64,000 nucleotides of DNA from Candidimonas nitroreducens (GCF_002209565.1 NZ_NJIH01000008.1:124001-188000); one strand, 5' to 3'. Counted from the stretch's first letter, positions 42,247-52,833 are shown. The notes: generated by a model from the letters alone, not told the origin. Made by a program: numbers and translations.

Positions 42247-43430
42247 ATCACCCCCCCAATCCGGCCGCTGCGGCCCCTTCGAGACGCGGCCTGCGCCTGG
42301 CGCTGCTGTTTTCCGTGCTGTTCGTGCTGGCCGGCTTCGTGCTGTTCTATGTGGCGACGCGCTATGCCCAGCGCAACCACGCCAATGAAGACCAAGTGGT
42401 GTCCGTAGAGGTCGGCGCGCGCGCCTGCACTCCCGAGAACTTGACGGTGCCTGCCGGCAAGACGGTGTTTCGCATCAAGAACACCTCGGATCGGGCGGTG
42501 GAATGGGAGATCCTCGACGGCGTGATGGTGGTCGAAGAGCGCGAGAACATCGTGCCCGGCTTCACCCAGACGCTGACGGCCAATCTGGCCCCCGGCGACT
42601 ACGCCATCACCTGCGGCCTGCTCAGCAATCCCCGCGGGCGCCTGCACGTGACGCCGACCGAAGCTTCGGAGGCGAGCCGCAAGGCCGCACCCTCGCTGAC
42701 CGATTTCATCGGCCCGCTGTCGGAATACCGTGTCTATGTGGGCACGCAGTCGGCCGCGCTGGCGCAAGCCGCCCGCAAGCTGGCCGCCGCCATCGACGCA
42801 GGCGATCCGGCCCAGGCGCGCGCCGCCTACCTGGCCGCGCACCAGGTCTATGCCCGCATCGGCCCGGTGGCTGGTCTGTTCGCCGATCTCGATCATCGCC
42901 TGGACGCCAGCGCCATTTATTTCGACAAGCGCGAGGCCGATCCCGCCTTCAGCGGATTCCGCCGCATCGAATACGGCCTGTACGCGCAAGGCCAGCTGCA
43001 GCCCCTGGTGCCGGTGGCGCAGGCGCTGGCGGCCGACGTGGACACTTTGTCCGGACGTATCGACGCGCTCTCGCTGCAGCCGGCGCAATTGGCCACGCTG
43101 GCAGCGCGGCGGCTCGAGCAGGTGGCCTCGGCGCTGGACGCCAAGCCGGAACCCTACGCCCAGGACGAAGTAGCGCTGGCCGCCGCGACCCTGGACGGTG
43201 CGCACGAGATCTATCGGCTGCTCCAGCCCTTGCTGAAGAACCAGGCCGCGCTCGAGAAGTCGGTCTCGGATGGTTTCGCGGGCGCGGCCGGTACCCTGGC
43301 TCCTTTGCATGATGCCGCCGGATACGCCAGCGACACGCGCGTCGACCCCGCCGTGCGCGCCACGCTGGCCAAACAGCTGCACGCGCTGTCGGCCGATCTC
43401 AAACGCATCAACCCGGCTCTCGGACTCTGA
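42243..43430 (+). CDS. efeO: EfeO: cupredoxin plus M75 (imelysin-like) domain, metal site degenerate
   Basis: 395 residues. A membrane anchor (ALLFSVLFVLAGFVLFYVATRY) is followed by a cupredoxin domain (about 50-140: VEVGARACTPENLTVPAGKTVFRIKN, PGDYAITCGLLSNPRG) and an M75 domain (about 155-395). In M75 proteins the metal motif is H-x-x-E in GFHRIEY; here it reads GFRRIEY (Arg240 for His). The earlier HYEAIEPIAELF motif reads HQVYARIGPVAGLF, losing two acidic residues. The M75 half is thus probably not a normal metal binder. The second M75 gene of the operon keeps all of these. EfeO takes periplasmic iron to EfeU. Confidence 0.92.
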   Translation: MNHPPNPAAAAPSRRGLRLALLFSVLFVLAGFVLFYVATRYAQRNHANEDQVVSVEVGARACTPENLTVPAGKTVFRIKNTSDRAVEWEILDGVMVVEERENIVPGFTQTLTANLAPGDYAITCGLLSNPRGRLHVTPTEASEASRKAAPSLTDFIGPLSEYRVYVGTQSAALAQAARKLAAAIDAGDPAQARAAYLAAHQVYARIGPVAGLFADLDHRLDASAIYFDKREADPAFSGFRRIEYGLYAQGQLQPLVPVAQALAADVDTLSGRIDALSLQPAQLATLAARRLEQVASALDAKPEPYAQDEVALAAATLDGAHEIYRLLQPLLKNQAALEKSVSDGFAGAAGTLAPLHDAAGYASDTRVDPAVRATLAKQLHALSADLKRINPALGL

Positions 43431-43561
43431 TCCGCACGGGCTGGCACCCATGAGCCGCCAAGCGGCCCGGCCGGCGTGGCCCGGGCCGGCCGCTGCGGCG
43501 CTCGGGCGTGCCGCGGCCCTTATGGCCTTATGGTTTGGAACCATGAATTCTGGAGAAATCC

Positions 43562-44893
43562 ATGACACGACATACTGCTGATACTGATACTCAAGAAACG
43601 CTCGGCTCGCCCAAACGCCGCCGCCTGCTGGCCGGTGCGGGGGCGTTGGGCGGGGCGCTGGCCGCCGACCTGGCGCGTGCGGCGCCGGCTTCTATGGCGG
43701 CGCAGCCGGCCCCCAAGAATGCCGGCGAGGGTGCCATGGTCACCGATGCGCCCACCACGGGCGCCAGCCTGCAGGATCGGCACCCCTTCTATGGCGTGCG
43801 CCAGCAGGGGATCACCACGCCGCGGCCGGCCTCCGGCATGGTGGCGTCCTTCGACGTGCTGGCCAGCGACCGCGCCGGGCTCGAGCGCCTGTTCCGTACG
43901 CTGACCGAGCGCATTGCCTTCCTGACGCAGGGCGGGCCGGTGCCGCGCATCGACCCGAATTATCCGCCGCCCGACTCGGGCATTCTGGGGCCGGTGATTA
44001 CGCCGGACGCGCTGACCGTCACAGTGTCGGTGGGCGAGTCGCTGTTCGACGAACGCTTCGGCCTTGCCGCCCACAGGCCGCGCCACCTGGCGCGCATGAC
44101 CAGCTTCCCCAACGATGCGCTGATCGAGCGCATGTGCCACGGCGACCTGGTGCTGCAGTTCTGTGCGCATACGCCAGATACGAACATCCACGCCTTGCGC
44201 GATATCGTTAAGAACACGCCTGACCTGCTGATGCTGCGCTGGAAGCAGGAAGGCACGGTGCCGACGGTGCGCGCCGTGGCCGGCCAGCGTCCCGGCAGCG
44301 CGCGCAACCTGCTGGGCTTTCACGACGGCACGGCCAATCCTGATTCGCGCGACGCCGGGCTGATGGATCGTATGGTCTGGGTCGGGCCGGAAGACGGCGA
44401 GCCCGCCTGGGCCACGCACGGCAGCTACCAGGCCGTGCGCATCATCCGCATGTTCGTCGAGCGCTGGGATCGCACGCCGCTGCAGGAGCAGGAATCCATC
44501 TTCGGGCGCCGCAAGGCGAGCGGCGCGCCGATGGACGGCAAGCATGAATTCGACGTGCCGGACTACAGTCAAGACCCGAAGGGCAAGACCACGCCGCTGG
44601 ATTCGCATATCCGGCTGGCCGACGACCGTACGCCGGAATCGCGCCGCCATCTGATTCTGCGCCGGCCGTTCAATTATTCGAATGGCGTGGCCAAGAATGG
44701 CCAGATGGACATGGGGCTGCTGTTCATCGTGTACCAGGCCAATCTCGCCGAGGGCTTCATCGCGGTGCAGAGCAAGCTCGACGGCGAGCCGCTGGAGGAA
44801 TACATCAAGCCGGTCGGCGGCGGCTATTTCTTCGTCTTACCGGGGGTGCAGCGGGAAGGCGAATTTCTGGGGCAGACACTGCTGCAGGCTTGA
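43562..44893 (+). CDS. efeB: EfeB: Tat-exported DyP-type haem peroxidase
   Basis: 443 residues. A twin-arginine signal (KRRRLLAGAGALGGALAADLARA) leads to the DyP fold with GFHDGTANP (about residue 254, the GxxDG motif holding the distal Asp) and later HLILRRPFNYSNG and GLLFIVYQAN. It oxidises ferrous iron or removes iron from haem in the periplasm. GGAG lies six bases before ATG. It follows efeO by 131 bp. Confidence 0.95.
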   Translation: MTRHTADTDTQETLGSPKRRRLLAGAGALGGALAADLARAAPASMAAQPAPKNAGEGAMVTDAPTTGASLQDRHPFYGVRQQGITTPRPASGMVASFDVLASDRAGLERLFRTLTERIAFLTQGGPVPRIDPNYPPPDSGILGPVITPDALTVTVSVGESLFDERFGLAAHRPRHLARMTSFPNDALIERMCHGDLVLQFCAHTPDTNIHALRDIVKNTPDLLMLRWKQEGTVPTVRAVAGQRPGSARNLLGFHDGTANPDSRDAGLMDRMVWVGPEDGEPAWATHGSYQAVRIIRMFVERWDRTPLQEQESIFGRRKASGAPMDGKHEFDVPDYSQDPKGKTTPLDSHIRLADDRTPESRRHLILRRPFNYSNGVAKNGQMDMGLLFIVYQANLAEGFIAVQSKLDGEPLEEYIKPVGGGYFFVLPGVQREGEFLGQTLLQA

Positions 44894-44937
44894 GCGCAGC
44901 TGTCGGGGTTTATTTCATAATCAAGGAGAAGCGAGTA

Positions 44938-45765
44938 ATGAGCATAAGAATGGGCCTGGCGGCCTTGTGGGCATTTGCATCCCTATGCGCGGCGACGGCC
45001 GCGGGCGCGGCGGTCTCGCCGCTGGATCTGGTCAAGCCGGTCGCGGACTACAAGGTATACGTGTCGAAGCAGGTCGGCCAGCTGGTCACGCAGACGCAGG
45101 CCTTCACGGATGCCGTCAAGGCGGGTCAACTGGACAAGGCCAAGGAACTATACGCGCCGACGCGCATGCACTACGAGGCCATCGAGCCTATTGCCGAGCT
45201 CTTCAGCGACCTGGACAGCTCGATCGACTCGCGTGCCGACGACCATGAAAAAGGCGAGAACGACCCGTCGTTCATCGGCTTTCACCGCATCGAGTACGGC
45301 CTGTACGCCAAGAACAGCACGGCGGGCCTGGCGCCCATTGCCGACAAACTGATGCACGACGTGCTCGAACTGCAAAGCCGCATCAAGACGCTGGTCTTCC
45401 CGCCCTCGAAGGTAGTGGGCGGCGCCGCGGCGCTGATGGAAGAAGTGGCCGCCACCAAGATCTCGGGCGAAGAAGACCGCTACAGCCACACCGACCTGTG
45501 GGACTTCAAGGGCAATGTGGATGGCGCTCAGGAAATCGTGCGGCTGTTCGGGCCCCTGATCCGCAAGCAGGATCCGGCCTTCGCCGACAAGATCGCGAAG
45601 AATTTCGCCACCGTCGAGGGCATACTTGCCAAGTACAAGACGCCGCAGGGCGGCTATGAAACCTACGACAAGCTGTCTTCCGCAGACCGCAAGGCGCTGG
45701 TCGGCCCGGTGCAGACGCTGGCCGAAGACCTGTCGCGGCTGCGCGGGCTGTTCGGCCTGAAATAG
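44938..45765 (+). CDS. second M75-domain iron protein (EfeM/EfeO2-like)
   Basis: 275 residues from MSIRMGLAALWAF with AAGGAG nine bases upstream. A signal peptide ends near AGAA; only the M75 domain follows. The metal motifs are intact: MHYEAIEPIAELFSDLD and GFHRIEYGLY (His116, Glu119). There is no cupredoxin. It should bind ferric or ferrous iron and pass it to the EfeU-EfeO-EfeB set, replacing the degenerate M75 half of EfeO. It ends the operon, before a strong terminator. Confidence 0.9.
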   Translation: MSIRMGLAALWAFASLCAATAAGAAVSPLDLVKPVADYKVYVSKQVGQLVTQTQAFTDAVKAGQLDKAKELYAPTRMHYEAIEPIAELFSDLDSSIDSRADDHEKGENDPSFIGFHRIEYGLYAKNSTAGLAPIADKLMHDVLELQSRIKTLVFPPSKVVGGAAALMEEVAATKISGEEDRYSHTDLWDFKGNVDGAQEIVRLFGPLIRKQDPAFADKIAKNFATVEGILAKYKTPQGGYETYDKLSSADRKALVGPVQTLAEDLSRLRGLFGLK

Positions 45766-45825
45766 CGGGCCGTCCATCGCGCAAGGCGCGCCCCCTTGGG
45801 TGCGCACCTTCCATCCGCCAATCGG

Positions 45826-45876
45826 GGCGGGCAAGTGCCGGGCTTGGGCCCGCAGTACTTGCCCGCCTTGGTTTTT
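45826..45876 (+). terminator. terminator of the efe operon
   Basis: GGCGGGCAAGT (45826-45836) and ACTTGCCCGCC (45857-45867) form a perfect 11-bp stem with a 20-base loop, followed by TTGGTTTTTA. The T-tract overlaps the stop codon of the convergent gltX. Confidence 0.75.
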
Positions 45877-47284
45877 ATATCCCGGCCAGGCGCTGCAGCA
45901 CGGTTTCGCGCCCGATCAGCGCCAGCACGGCGTCCACCGAAGGTGTCTGCTTGCGGCCGGTGACGGCTACGCGCAGCGGGATGCCCAGCTTGGGCATCTT
46001 GATGCCGCGCGCCTCCAGCACTTCGTGCACCACGCCGGATATCGCCTCGGTGTTCCAGTCGGGCAGCGCCGCCGCGCGCTGCGCGAAGTCGTGCAGCACA
46101 GCGCGTCCCGCCTCGTCCAGGTGCTGGGCGCGCAATGCCTCGTCGGCCGGCTGGTACGGGCCGCAGAACAGCATGGCGGCCTGCGCCAGCTGGTTCAGCG
46201 TTTCGGCGCGCTCTTTGAGTAGGGCCATTGCAGCCGGCAGATCCACCGCCGCCGGATCGCCGCCCAGGGCGGCAATGCGCGGGGCGACGCGCGCGGCCAG
46301 TTCCGCGTCGGGCATTTGCCGGATGTAGTGGGCATTGACCCAGTTCAGCTTCTTGGGATCCCACTGCGCCGCCGATTTGCTCAGGTGCCGTGTGTCGAAC
46401 CACTGCACCAGCTGCTCGCGGCTGAACAGTTCGTCGTTGCCATGGCTCCAGCCCAGCCGGGCCAGGTAGTTCATCATGGCCTCGGGCAGGTAGCCCTCGC
46501 GGTCGTATTCCATGACGTTGACCGCGCCGTGGCGCTTGGAAAGCTTTTCGCCGTCGGGCCCGAGTATCATGGGCACATGGCCGTATTGCGGAAGCTCGGC
46601 CCCCAGCGCGCGTAAAATATTGATTTGCCGCGGCGTATTGTTGACGTGATCGTCGCCGCGCAGTACGTGGGTGATGCGCATGTCCCAGTCGTCTACCACG
46701 ACGCAGAAATTGTAGGTCGGCGTGCCGTCGGGCCGGGCAATGATCAGGTCGTCCAGTTCGGTGTTGTCGAAGCTGATCGGGCCCTTGATCAGGTCGTTCC
46801 AGCCGGTAGCGCCGTCTTGCGGGTTCTTGAAGCGTACGACAGGCTTGCGGCCTTCGGGTATGGGCGGCAGCACCTTGCCGGGTTCGGGGCGCCATGTGCC
46901 GTCATAGCGCGGCTTGGCGCCGCGCGCACGGGCCCGTTCGCGCATGGCCTCGACTTCTTCTGGGCTGCTGTAGCAGTAGTAGGCGGTGCCGGCGGCAAGC
47001 ATCTGCGCGATCACTTCGCGGTAGCGATCCATGCGCTGCATCTGGTAGTAGGGGCCCTCGTCGGGCCGCATGTCCAGCCACTGCATGCTGTCCAGAATCG
47101 CCTGCACGGCCTCCGGGGTAGAGCGTTCCAGGTCGGTGTCTTCAATGCGCAGCACGAACACGCCCTGGTTGTGGCGGGCGTAAGCCCACGAGAACAGTGC
47201 GGTGCGGGCGCCGCCCAGATGCAGGTAGCCGGTGGGCGAGGGCGCGAAGCGCGTGCGGACGACGGGTGTGTGTTCAGCAGTCAT
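45875..47284 (-). CDS. gltX: glutamate-tRNA ligase
   Basis: 469 residues from [13 protein letters not shown]. The class I signatures are [18 protein letters not shown] (HIGH-type) and [10 protein letters not shown] (KLSKR). It charges tRNA-Glu with glutamate in the cytoplasm. Length is normal; the longer frame upstream is not part of the family. It stands alone, convergent with the efe operon. Confidence 0.97.
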   Translation of the reverse strand: MTAEHTPVVRTRFAPSPTGYLHLGGARTALFSWAYARHNQGVFVLRIEDTDLERSTPEAVQAILDSMQWLDMRPDEGPYYQMQRMDRYREVIAQMLAAGTAYYCYSSPEEVEAMRERARARGAKPRYDGTWRPEPGKVLPPIPEGRKPVVRFKNPQDGATGWNDLIKGPISFDNTELDDLIIARPDGTPTYNFCVVVDDWDMRITHVLRGDDHVNNTPRQINILRALGAELPQYGHVPMILGPDGEKLSKRHGAVNVMEYDREGYLPEAMMNYLARLGWSHGNDELFSREQLVQWFDTRHLSKSAAQWDPKKLNWVNAHYIRQMPDAELAARVAPRIAALGGDPAAVDLPAAMALLKERAETLNQLAQAAMLFCGPYQPADEALRAQHLDEAGRAVLHDFAQRAAALPDWNTEAISGVVHEVLEARGIKMPKLGIPLRVAVTGRKQTPSVDAVLALIGRETVLQRLAGI

Positions 47285-47434
47285 GGTGTTATGGTGGTTC
47301 GGCCGTGCGGCCGCGGCGTAGACGCGGTGCGACGGCATCGTAGGCAAAACAGTATTTTAGTGTGAACGCGCCGACTGCCCGGCACCGGCCCGGCTGGCGG
47401 CGCGATGAATGCAAATCAGGAATCCGGATAAAGT

Positions 47435-49930
47435 ATGTTGCGACATCGTCTGGCGGCCCTGTTCGAGCCGCAATCCTTGCTGGTGCTAAGCGACCGGCAC
47501 CTGCCCATGGAGGGCGCCGAGAGCGCCGCCCAGCCGGGCGCCCCGGGCGGGCGGCCTGCCGCCGGCCTGTGGGACGGACGCAGCAGTTTCGTGATGGCGC
47601 CCGCCGAAGGGCCGATCGTGCTCAGCGAGGCCGACATGGCCTTCGCCTGGGGCGGCCGCGCCGATCTCGCGCTGGTGTGCGTTGCGCCCGCGCGCCTGCC
47701 CGAGGCGCTGCAGGCCGTGCGCGCGGTGCGCCCGCATTGCGTGATCCTGCTGTCGCAAGAGCAGTCCTCGGCCGATCGCATGCAGGACATGGCCTACTGC
47801 CGCGCATGGGGGCGCATCAACGACTGCCTGGTGCTCGGCCCCAATTCCTTCGGTGTGCAGCGCCCGCACCTGGGCCTCAATCTTACGCACCAGGCCGCGC
47901 CCGCCCGGGCGGGCCGCGTGGCATTGGTCACACAGTCGCGGTCGATCACCGCCGCGGTGCTGGACTGGGCCGAGGATGTCAATCTCGGCTTCTCGGCCGT
48001 GGTCTCGGTGGGTGACGAGGCCGTCGTCGATATTCCCCAGGTGCTGGAATACCTGTCCATGGACACCCACACCGACAGTATCGCGCTGTATGTCGAAGAC
48101 GTCGCCACGGCGCGCGCCTTCGCTAGCGCGCTGCGCGCCGCCGCCAGCGTCAAGCCCGTGGTGGTGCTGCGGGCCGGACGCGCCGCCGATCCGCAGCACG
48201 ACGCGGTTTTCAACGCGCTGCTGCGGCGCGGCGGCGCGGTGCGCGTAAGTTATTTCGTGCAGCTGTTCTCGGCACTCAAGGTGCTGGGCTATGCCCGGCG
48301 CCCGCGCGGACGCCGCATCGCCCTGCTGGCCAACGGCAGCGGGGCGCCGCTTCTGGCCCTGGATGTCATGGGGCCAGCGGCCGCGGTGCTGCGCGCCGAG
48401 TTTTCCCAGACCACGCTCAAGGCCCTGCGCGACCTGCTCGAGCCGGGCGCCGAAGTTCGCAACCCGGTGGTCACCCATGACTGCCTCGATCCCGCCCGCG
48501 TCGCGCGGATTCTCGGCCTGCTGGTCGACGACCCGGGGGTCGACGGGGTGCTGGTGCTGCTGGCCCCCGACCCCCTGAGCGACGTGGCGGCGGTGGCGCG
48601 GCAACTGGCCGCCCTGGCCCCGCAGGCGCGCAAGCCCATCATCACCTGCTTCATGGGCGATGCCAGCATGCGCAGCCTGCGCCACCTGCTCGACGATGTG
48701 GGCACCCCAGCCTTCCGCACACCCGAGACGGCGGCGCACGCCTTCGGCATCCTGGCTGCCCACCATTACAACCAGGTGCTGGCGCAGCAGATCCTGCCGC
48801 CCGAGCCCCTGGAGCGTCCGCCGCGCGTGGACGAGGCACGCGCCATCCTGCGTGCCGCACGCGCCGCGGGCCGCACGCAGCTCAGCGCCGCGGAGTGCCA
48901 GCAGGTGCTCGATTGCTTCTTCATACCAATACACTGCAGCGGCCAGGCCGGCGACCCGGCGCTTGCGGCCGAAGTCGGCGCGCCCATGGCGGTGCGTGTG
49001 AAGCGCGACGCGCAGATCGGGCCCTACGTCCAGTTCGGCGCGGGCGACGGCAGCCTGGATCGGAGCCACGACCGGGCCATCGAGCTGCCTCCTTTCAACA
49101 GCTTCCTGGCGCGCCAGCTGGTCGAGCGCAGCGCGCTCTGGCGCCGCGTCCTGTCGCGCCAGATGAGCCCGGCGGCTTTCGAACGGCTGCGCGAGGCGCT
49201 GGAGCACATCTCCACGCTGGTGACCCTGCTCGACGACGTGGAAACGCTGTGCATCGAGCCCTTGTATGCGGGCTCTACCCACCTCGAGGCGGGCGCCATA
49301 GCGTTGCAGCTCACGGCCCGTGCCGAGCCGCAGTTGCCCGAGCAGTCGGGCTACCGGCACATGGCCATCCATCCCTATCCGGCGCGCCTGGTGCAGTATC
49401 GGGAATTCGCCGATGGCCAGCCCTGGACGCTGCGGCCGATACGGCCCGAAGACGCCGAGCCCTTGCAGAACTTCGTGCGCGGCCTGTCCGACGAGTCGCG
49501 CTACATGCGCTTCGTCTCGATGCTGCGCGAGCTGACCCCGCGCATGCTCGAGCGCTATACGCGCATCGACTACGACAAGGAACTGGCACTGGTGGCCACG
49601 GTGCAGGTGCCCAATCCTCAGCATCGCGGGCATCCGCGCGAGGAGATCATCGGTTTCGCCCACTACCTGCGCAACGCCGACGGGCGCGGCGCCGAGTATG
49701 CGCTGGTCATCGCCGATGCCTGGCAGCGCCGCGGTTTGGGCATGAGCCTGATGCAGACGCTGATCGAGGCCGCCCGTTCCCAGGGCCTGACCTATATAGA
49801 CGGCCTGGTGCTGGCCTCCAACCACGCCATGCTGAGCCTGATGACGCGCCTGGGCCTGCGCAACGACGGCGACCCCGAAGACCCCACCATGCGCCGTGTC
49901 TGGCTGGATCTGGGCGAGGGCGCGCAGTAA
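47435..49930 (+). CDS. Pat-type protein acetyltransferase: acyl-CoA synthetase (NDP-forming)-like domain plus GNAT
   Basis: 831 residues. The N-terminal two thirds follow NDP-forming acyl-CoA synthetases: CoA-binding (about 1-125), succinyl-CoA ligase-like (GRVALVTQSRSITAAVLDWA, GFSAVVSVGDEAVVDI) and a flavodoxin-like part. An ATP-grasp region (LSAAECQQVLDCFFIPI) is shortened and lacks the usual HKSDVGG segment, so synthetase activity is unlikely. A GNAT domain covers about 665-825 (TLRPIRPEDAEPLQNFV, QRRGLGMSLMQTLIEAA, acetyl-CoA site QRRGLG). The layout matches PatZ/YfiQ, which acetylates acetyl-CoA synthetase and other proteins. Confidence 0.88.
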   Translation: MLRHRLAALFEPQSLLVLSDRHLPMEGAESAAQPGAPGGRPAAGLWDGRSSFVMAPAEGPIVLSEADMAFAWGGRADLALVCVAPARLPEALQAVRAVRPHCVILLSQEQSSADRMQDMAYCRAWGRINDCLVLGPNSFGVQRPHLGLNLTHQAAPARAGRVALVTQSRSITAAVLDWAEDVNLGFSAVVSVGDEAVVDIPQVLEYLSMDTHTDSIALYVEDVATARAFASALRAAASVKPVVVLRAGRAADPQHDAVFNALLRRGGAVRVSYFVQLFSALKVLGYARRPRGRRIALLANGSGAPLLALDVMGPAAAVLRAEFSQTTLKALRDLLEPGAEVRNPVVTHDCLDPARVARILGLLVDDPGVDGVLVLLAPDPLSDVAAVARQLAALAPQARKPIITCFMGDASMRSLRHLLDDVGTPAFRTPETAAHAFGILAAHHYNQVLAQQILPPEPLERPPRVDEARAILRAARAAGRTQLSAAECQQVLDCFFIPIHCSGQAGDPALAAEVGAPMAVRVKRDAQIGPYVQFGAGDGSLDRSHDRAIELPPFNSFLARQLVERSALWRRVLSRQMSPAAFERLREALEHISTLVTLLDDVETLCIEPLYAGSTHLEAGAIALQLTARAEPQLPEQSGYRHMAIHPYPARLVQYREFADGQPWTLRPIRPEDAEPLQNFVRGLSDESRYMRFVSMLRELTPRMLERYTRIDYDKELALVATVQVPNPQHRGHPREEIIGFAHYLRNADGRGAEYALVIADAWQRRGLGMSLMQTLIEAARSQGLTYIDGLVLASNHAMLSLMTRLGLRNDGDPEDPTMRRVWLDLGEGAQ

Positions 49931-50020
49931 TGTGTTGTGCCCACACGGGCCGTGGGCCGGCTTGCCGCTGCAATGCCTCTTGTGTAGCAGCGGGGTGGAT
50001 TCGGGCGCCGCTGCCCCGCG

Positions 50021-50692
50021 TCAGGCCAGCACTTGCCTCAGGTAGGCGCCGATGTCGGTGATTTCTTCCGGGCATACCGAGTGCGGCATGGGGTAGGTTT
50101 TCCAGCTCACGTCGAAGCCGGCCTCGGCCAGTATGCGCTGCGAGGCCTGGCCGTGGGCGAACTGCACCACAGGGTCGAAGACGCCGTGCGCCATGAAAAT
50201 CGGCGTATTCAAGTTGGCCTGGCTGTGTTCCGCCGCGAAGCTGTCGGCCAGCGGCAGGTAGCCGGACAGCGCGATCATGCCGGCCAGCTTTTGTTCCAGG
50301 CGCGTGCCGGTGTGCAGCGTCATGGCGCAGCCCTGGGAAAAACCGGCCAGCACGATGTGGTCGGTGGCAATGCCGCGCTGGTTCTCGCGCGCGATCAGGG
50401 CGCGCACCGCCGCCTCGGATTCGCGTATGCCGCCGGCGTCTTCGCGGGCGCCGCTGGCGAGCAGTGTTATGTCGTACCAGGCGCGCATGGCCATGCCGTT
50501 GTTCAGTGTTACCGGGCGCACCGGCGCGTGCGGAAAGACGAAGCGCACGGCGGGTGTCGCCGCCAGGCGCAGTTCCGGAACGATGGGGGCGAAGTCGTGG
50601 CCGTCGGCGCCCAGGCCGTGCAGCCAGATCACAGCGTGGCTCGGGTTGGGGGCGGTTTCGATTTCCAGGCAGTCCAATAGCGGGGCGTTCAT
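50021..50692 (-). CDS. phospholipase/carboxylesterase-family esterase
   Basis: 223 residues. HAVIWLHGLGADGHDFAP carries the oxyanion loop, GFSQGCAMTLH the nucleophile Ser, HGVFDPVVQF the Asp and PMPHSVCPEE the His. This is the short cytosolic carboxylesterase family (Pseudomonas EstB, human APT1 type) acting on short-chain esters or thioesters. It has no signal peptide. Confidence 0.92.
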   Translation of the reverse strand: MNAPLLDCLEIETAPNPSHAVIWLHGLGADGHDFAPIVPELRLAATPAVRFVFPHAPVRPVTLNNGMAMRAWYDITLLASGAREDAGGIRESEAAVRALIARENQRGIATDHIVLAGFSQGCAMTLHTGTRLEQKLAGMIALSGYLPLADSFAAEHSQANLNTPIFMAHGVFDPVVQFAHGQASQRILAEAGFDVSWKTYPMPHSVCPEEITDIGAYLRQVLA

Positions 50693-50790
50693 GCGGTTTC
50701 CTGTGTGGATATGCGATCTCGGGGGGTCGGGAAGCTGCGGCGGGGGCGCGCGCGGCGGGCCCGGCGGCGTGGGCCGCGCGTGGCCGCGGA

Positions 50791-51369
50791 TCAGCCTGCG
50801 GTGTCGGAGTGCTGCGGGATGGGCTCGTCGCCTTGCGCGTCGACCAGGCTCTTCAGGGCCTGGAACAGGGCACGGTAGTGCTTGCGTTGCGTTTCCTGCC
50901 CGGGGCCCAAGGCGGCGTTGTTCTGGGCTTCCTTGCGGCCCGAGCGGATCAGGGTGCGCAGCTGTTGCACATCGGCGCCGGGGTATTCGTCCAGCAGCTT
51001 GGTCAGGGCCTGGTCGTCGCGCAGCAGCAGCTCGCGCAGGTTTTCCAGGCGGTGCATGGCGGCGGTCTGTTCGCGCGAGCCGTTTTCCCAGGCATCCAGC
51101 TGGCTGCGGATGGCTTCGGCGTCGGCGGCGCGCATCAGCTTGCCGACGTAGTGCACCTGGCGGCGCCGGCCTTCGCGGCCCGGGGTGCGCTGCGCCTCGC
51201 GGATCGCGTCGTACAGTTTTTCTTCCAGCGGCAGCGCGCGCAGCCGTTCGGTGGAAAGTTCCACCAGGCGCTTGCCGAGATCCAGCAAGGCATGCATCTC
51301 GCGCTTGACCTGCGACTTGCTGGGGCGCTCGGCGCCGGTTTCTGTGGGTTCCGTAGGGAGATTGGGCAT
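50791..51369 (-). CDS. darP: ribosome-associated protein DarP (YjgA)
   Basis: 192 residues. [56 protein letters not shown] and [15 protein letters not shown] are the DUF615 landmarks. DarP helps assemble the 50S subunit. It is divergent from pmbA with a 77-bp gap, a pairing found in many proteobacteria. The start at [10 protein letters not shown] fits family length. Confidence 0.95.
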   Translation of the reverse strand: MPNLPTEPTETGAERPSKSQVKREMHALLDLGKRLVELSTERLRALPLEEKLYDAIREAQRTPGREGRRRQVHYVGKLMRAADAEAIRSQLDAWENGSREQTAAMHRLENLRELLLRDDQALTKLLDEYPGADVQQLRTLIRSGRKEAQNNAALGPGQETQRKHYRALFQALKSLVDAQGDEPIPQHSDTAG

Positions 51370-51446
51370 GGTGGGGGCGAAAACATTCTTCTTTAATTGG
51401 CTATGATAACCGCCTGACCCGAAAGAGCAGGATTGAAAGAGCTGCA

Positions 51447-52820
51447 ATGACCCAACATTCACATTCATATGCCCGTCTGCCGATAGCGGAAAACCAGGCG
51501 CGTTTCCGCGAACTGGTAGAACAGGCCTTGCGGCACGCCCGCAGCGTGGGCGCCTCTGACGCGGCGGCCGAAGTCTCGGAAAGCAGCGGCCTGGCGGTAT
51601 CGGTGCGCAATGACGACATCGAGACCGTCGAGCAGACCCGCGACCGGTCGCTGGACGTCACGGTATTCGCCGGCCAGCGGCGGGGCTCGGCCTCGACCTC
51701 CGATTTTTCTTCCAAGGCGGTGCAGGAAACGGTAGAGGCCGCCTGGCACATTGCGCGCTATACCGCCGCCGACCCGGCCGCGGGCCTGCCCGAGGCCGAT
51801 CTGCTGGCGCACGACTACCCCGACCTGCACCTGCATCATCCTTGGGACGTCTCTACGCAGCAGGCGGCCGAGCTGGCCTTGCGGGCCGAACGCGCCGCGC
51901 GCGCCACCAGCCGCCTCATCACCAATACCGAGGGCGCCTCGGCCAGCGCCTACGAAGGCCATTTCGTGCTGGGCAATTCGCGCGGCTTCATGGGCGGCTA
52001 CCCCTATTCGCGCCACGGCCTGTCGGTGGCGCCCATCGCCGGGCGCGGTGCGCGCATGCAGCGCGACTATTGGTACAGCTCGGAACGCGATCCGGCGAAT
52101 CTGGCGGATCCGGCCGCGCTGGGCCGCTACGCGGCGCAGCGCACATTGTCGCGGCTGTCGGCGCGGCGCATCGCCACGGGCCGCTACCCGGTGCTGTTCG
52201 AGGCGCCGCTGGCCGTCGGCCTGCTGGGCGCACTGGTGCAGGCCACCAGCGGCGGCGCGTTGTACCGCAAGACCAGCTTCCTGGTCGATTCCCTGGGCAA
52301 GCCGGTAATGGCCAAGCACCTCGACGTGGCGGAAGACCCTTATGTAGACGGCGCCATGGGTAGCTCGCCGTTCGACGACGAGGGCGTGCGCACGCATGCG
52401 CGCCAGGTCGTGGCCGGTGGCGTGCTGCAGGGCTATTTCCTGTCCAGCTACACTGCCCGCAAGCTGGGCATGCGCACCACCGGCAATGCCGGCGGCTCGC
52501 ACAACCTGGCGCTGTCCTCGCGCCTGACGCGCCCGGGCGACGACCTGCCGGCCATGCTGCGCAAAATGGGCCGCGGCCTGCTGGTCACCGAACTCATCGG
52601 CCAGGGCGTGAACTACGTCACCGGTGACTATTCGCGCGGCGCCTTCGGCTACTGGGTCGAGAACGGTGAAATCCAGCACGCCGTGCAGGAAATAACCATT
52701 GCCGGCAACCTGGCCGACATGCTCAAGCAGATCGCCGCCGTCGGCGCCGACACCATCATCCGCGGTTCCAAGACCACGGGCTCCATACTTATCGAGCAGA
52801 TGTCGATTGCGGGGACTTAG
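51447..52820 (+). CDS. pmbA: metalloprotease-complex subunit PmbA (TldE)
   Basis: 457 residues with the TldD/PmbA fold: [75 protein letters not shown] and [26 protein letters not shown]. PmbA lacks the HExxxH metal site of TldD and works with it to degrade peptides, for example in CcdA turnover and microcin maturation. tldD is not in the window. Confidence 0.95.
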   Translation: MTQHSHSYARLPIAENQARFRELVEQALRHARSVGASDAAAEVSESSGLAVSVRNDDIETVEQTRDRSLDVTVFAGQRRGSASTSDFSSKAVQETVEAAWHIARYTAADPAAGLPEADLLAHDYPDLHLHHPWDVSTQQAAELALRAERAARATSRLITNTEGASASAYEGHFVLGNSRGFMGGYPYSRHGLSVAPIAGRGARMQRDYWYSSERDPANLADPAALGRYAAQRTLSRLSARRIATGRYPVLFEAPLAVGLLGALVQATSGGALYRKTSFLVDSLGKPVMAKHLDVAEDPYVDGAMGSSPFDDEGVRTHARQVVAGGVLQGYFLSSYTARKLGMRTTGNAGGSHNLALSSRLTRPGDDLPAMLRKMGRGLLVTELIGQGVNYVTGDYSRGAFGYWVENGEIQHAVQEITIAGNLADMLKQIAAVGADTIIRGSKTTGSILIEQMSIAGT

Positions 52821-52833
52821 GCCAGAGCTAGTT

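Noticed and set aside
47486-49825. 779-codon minus-strand open frame
   Set aside because: Antisense shadow of the Pat-type acetyltransferase gene; no recognisable domains.
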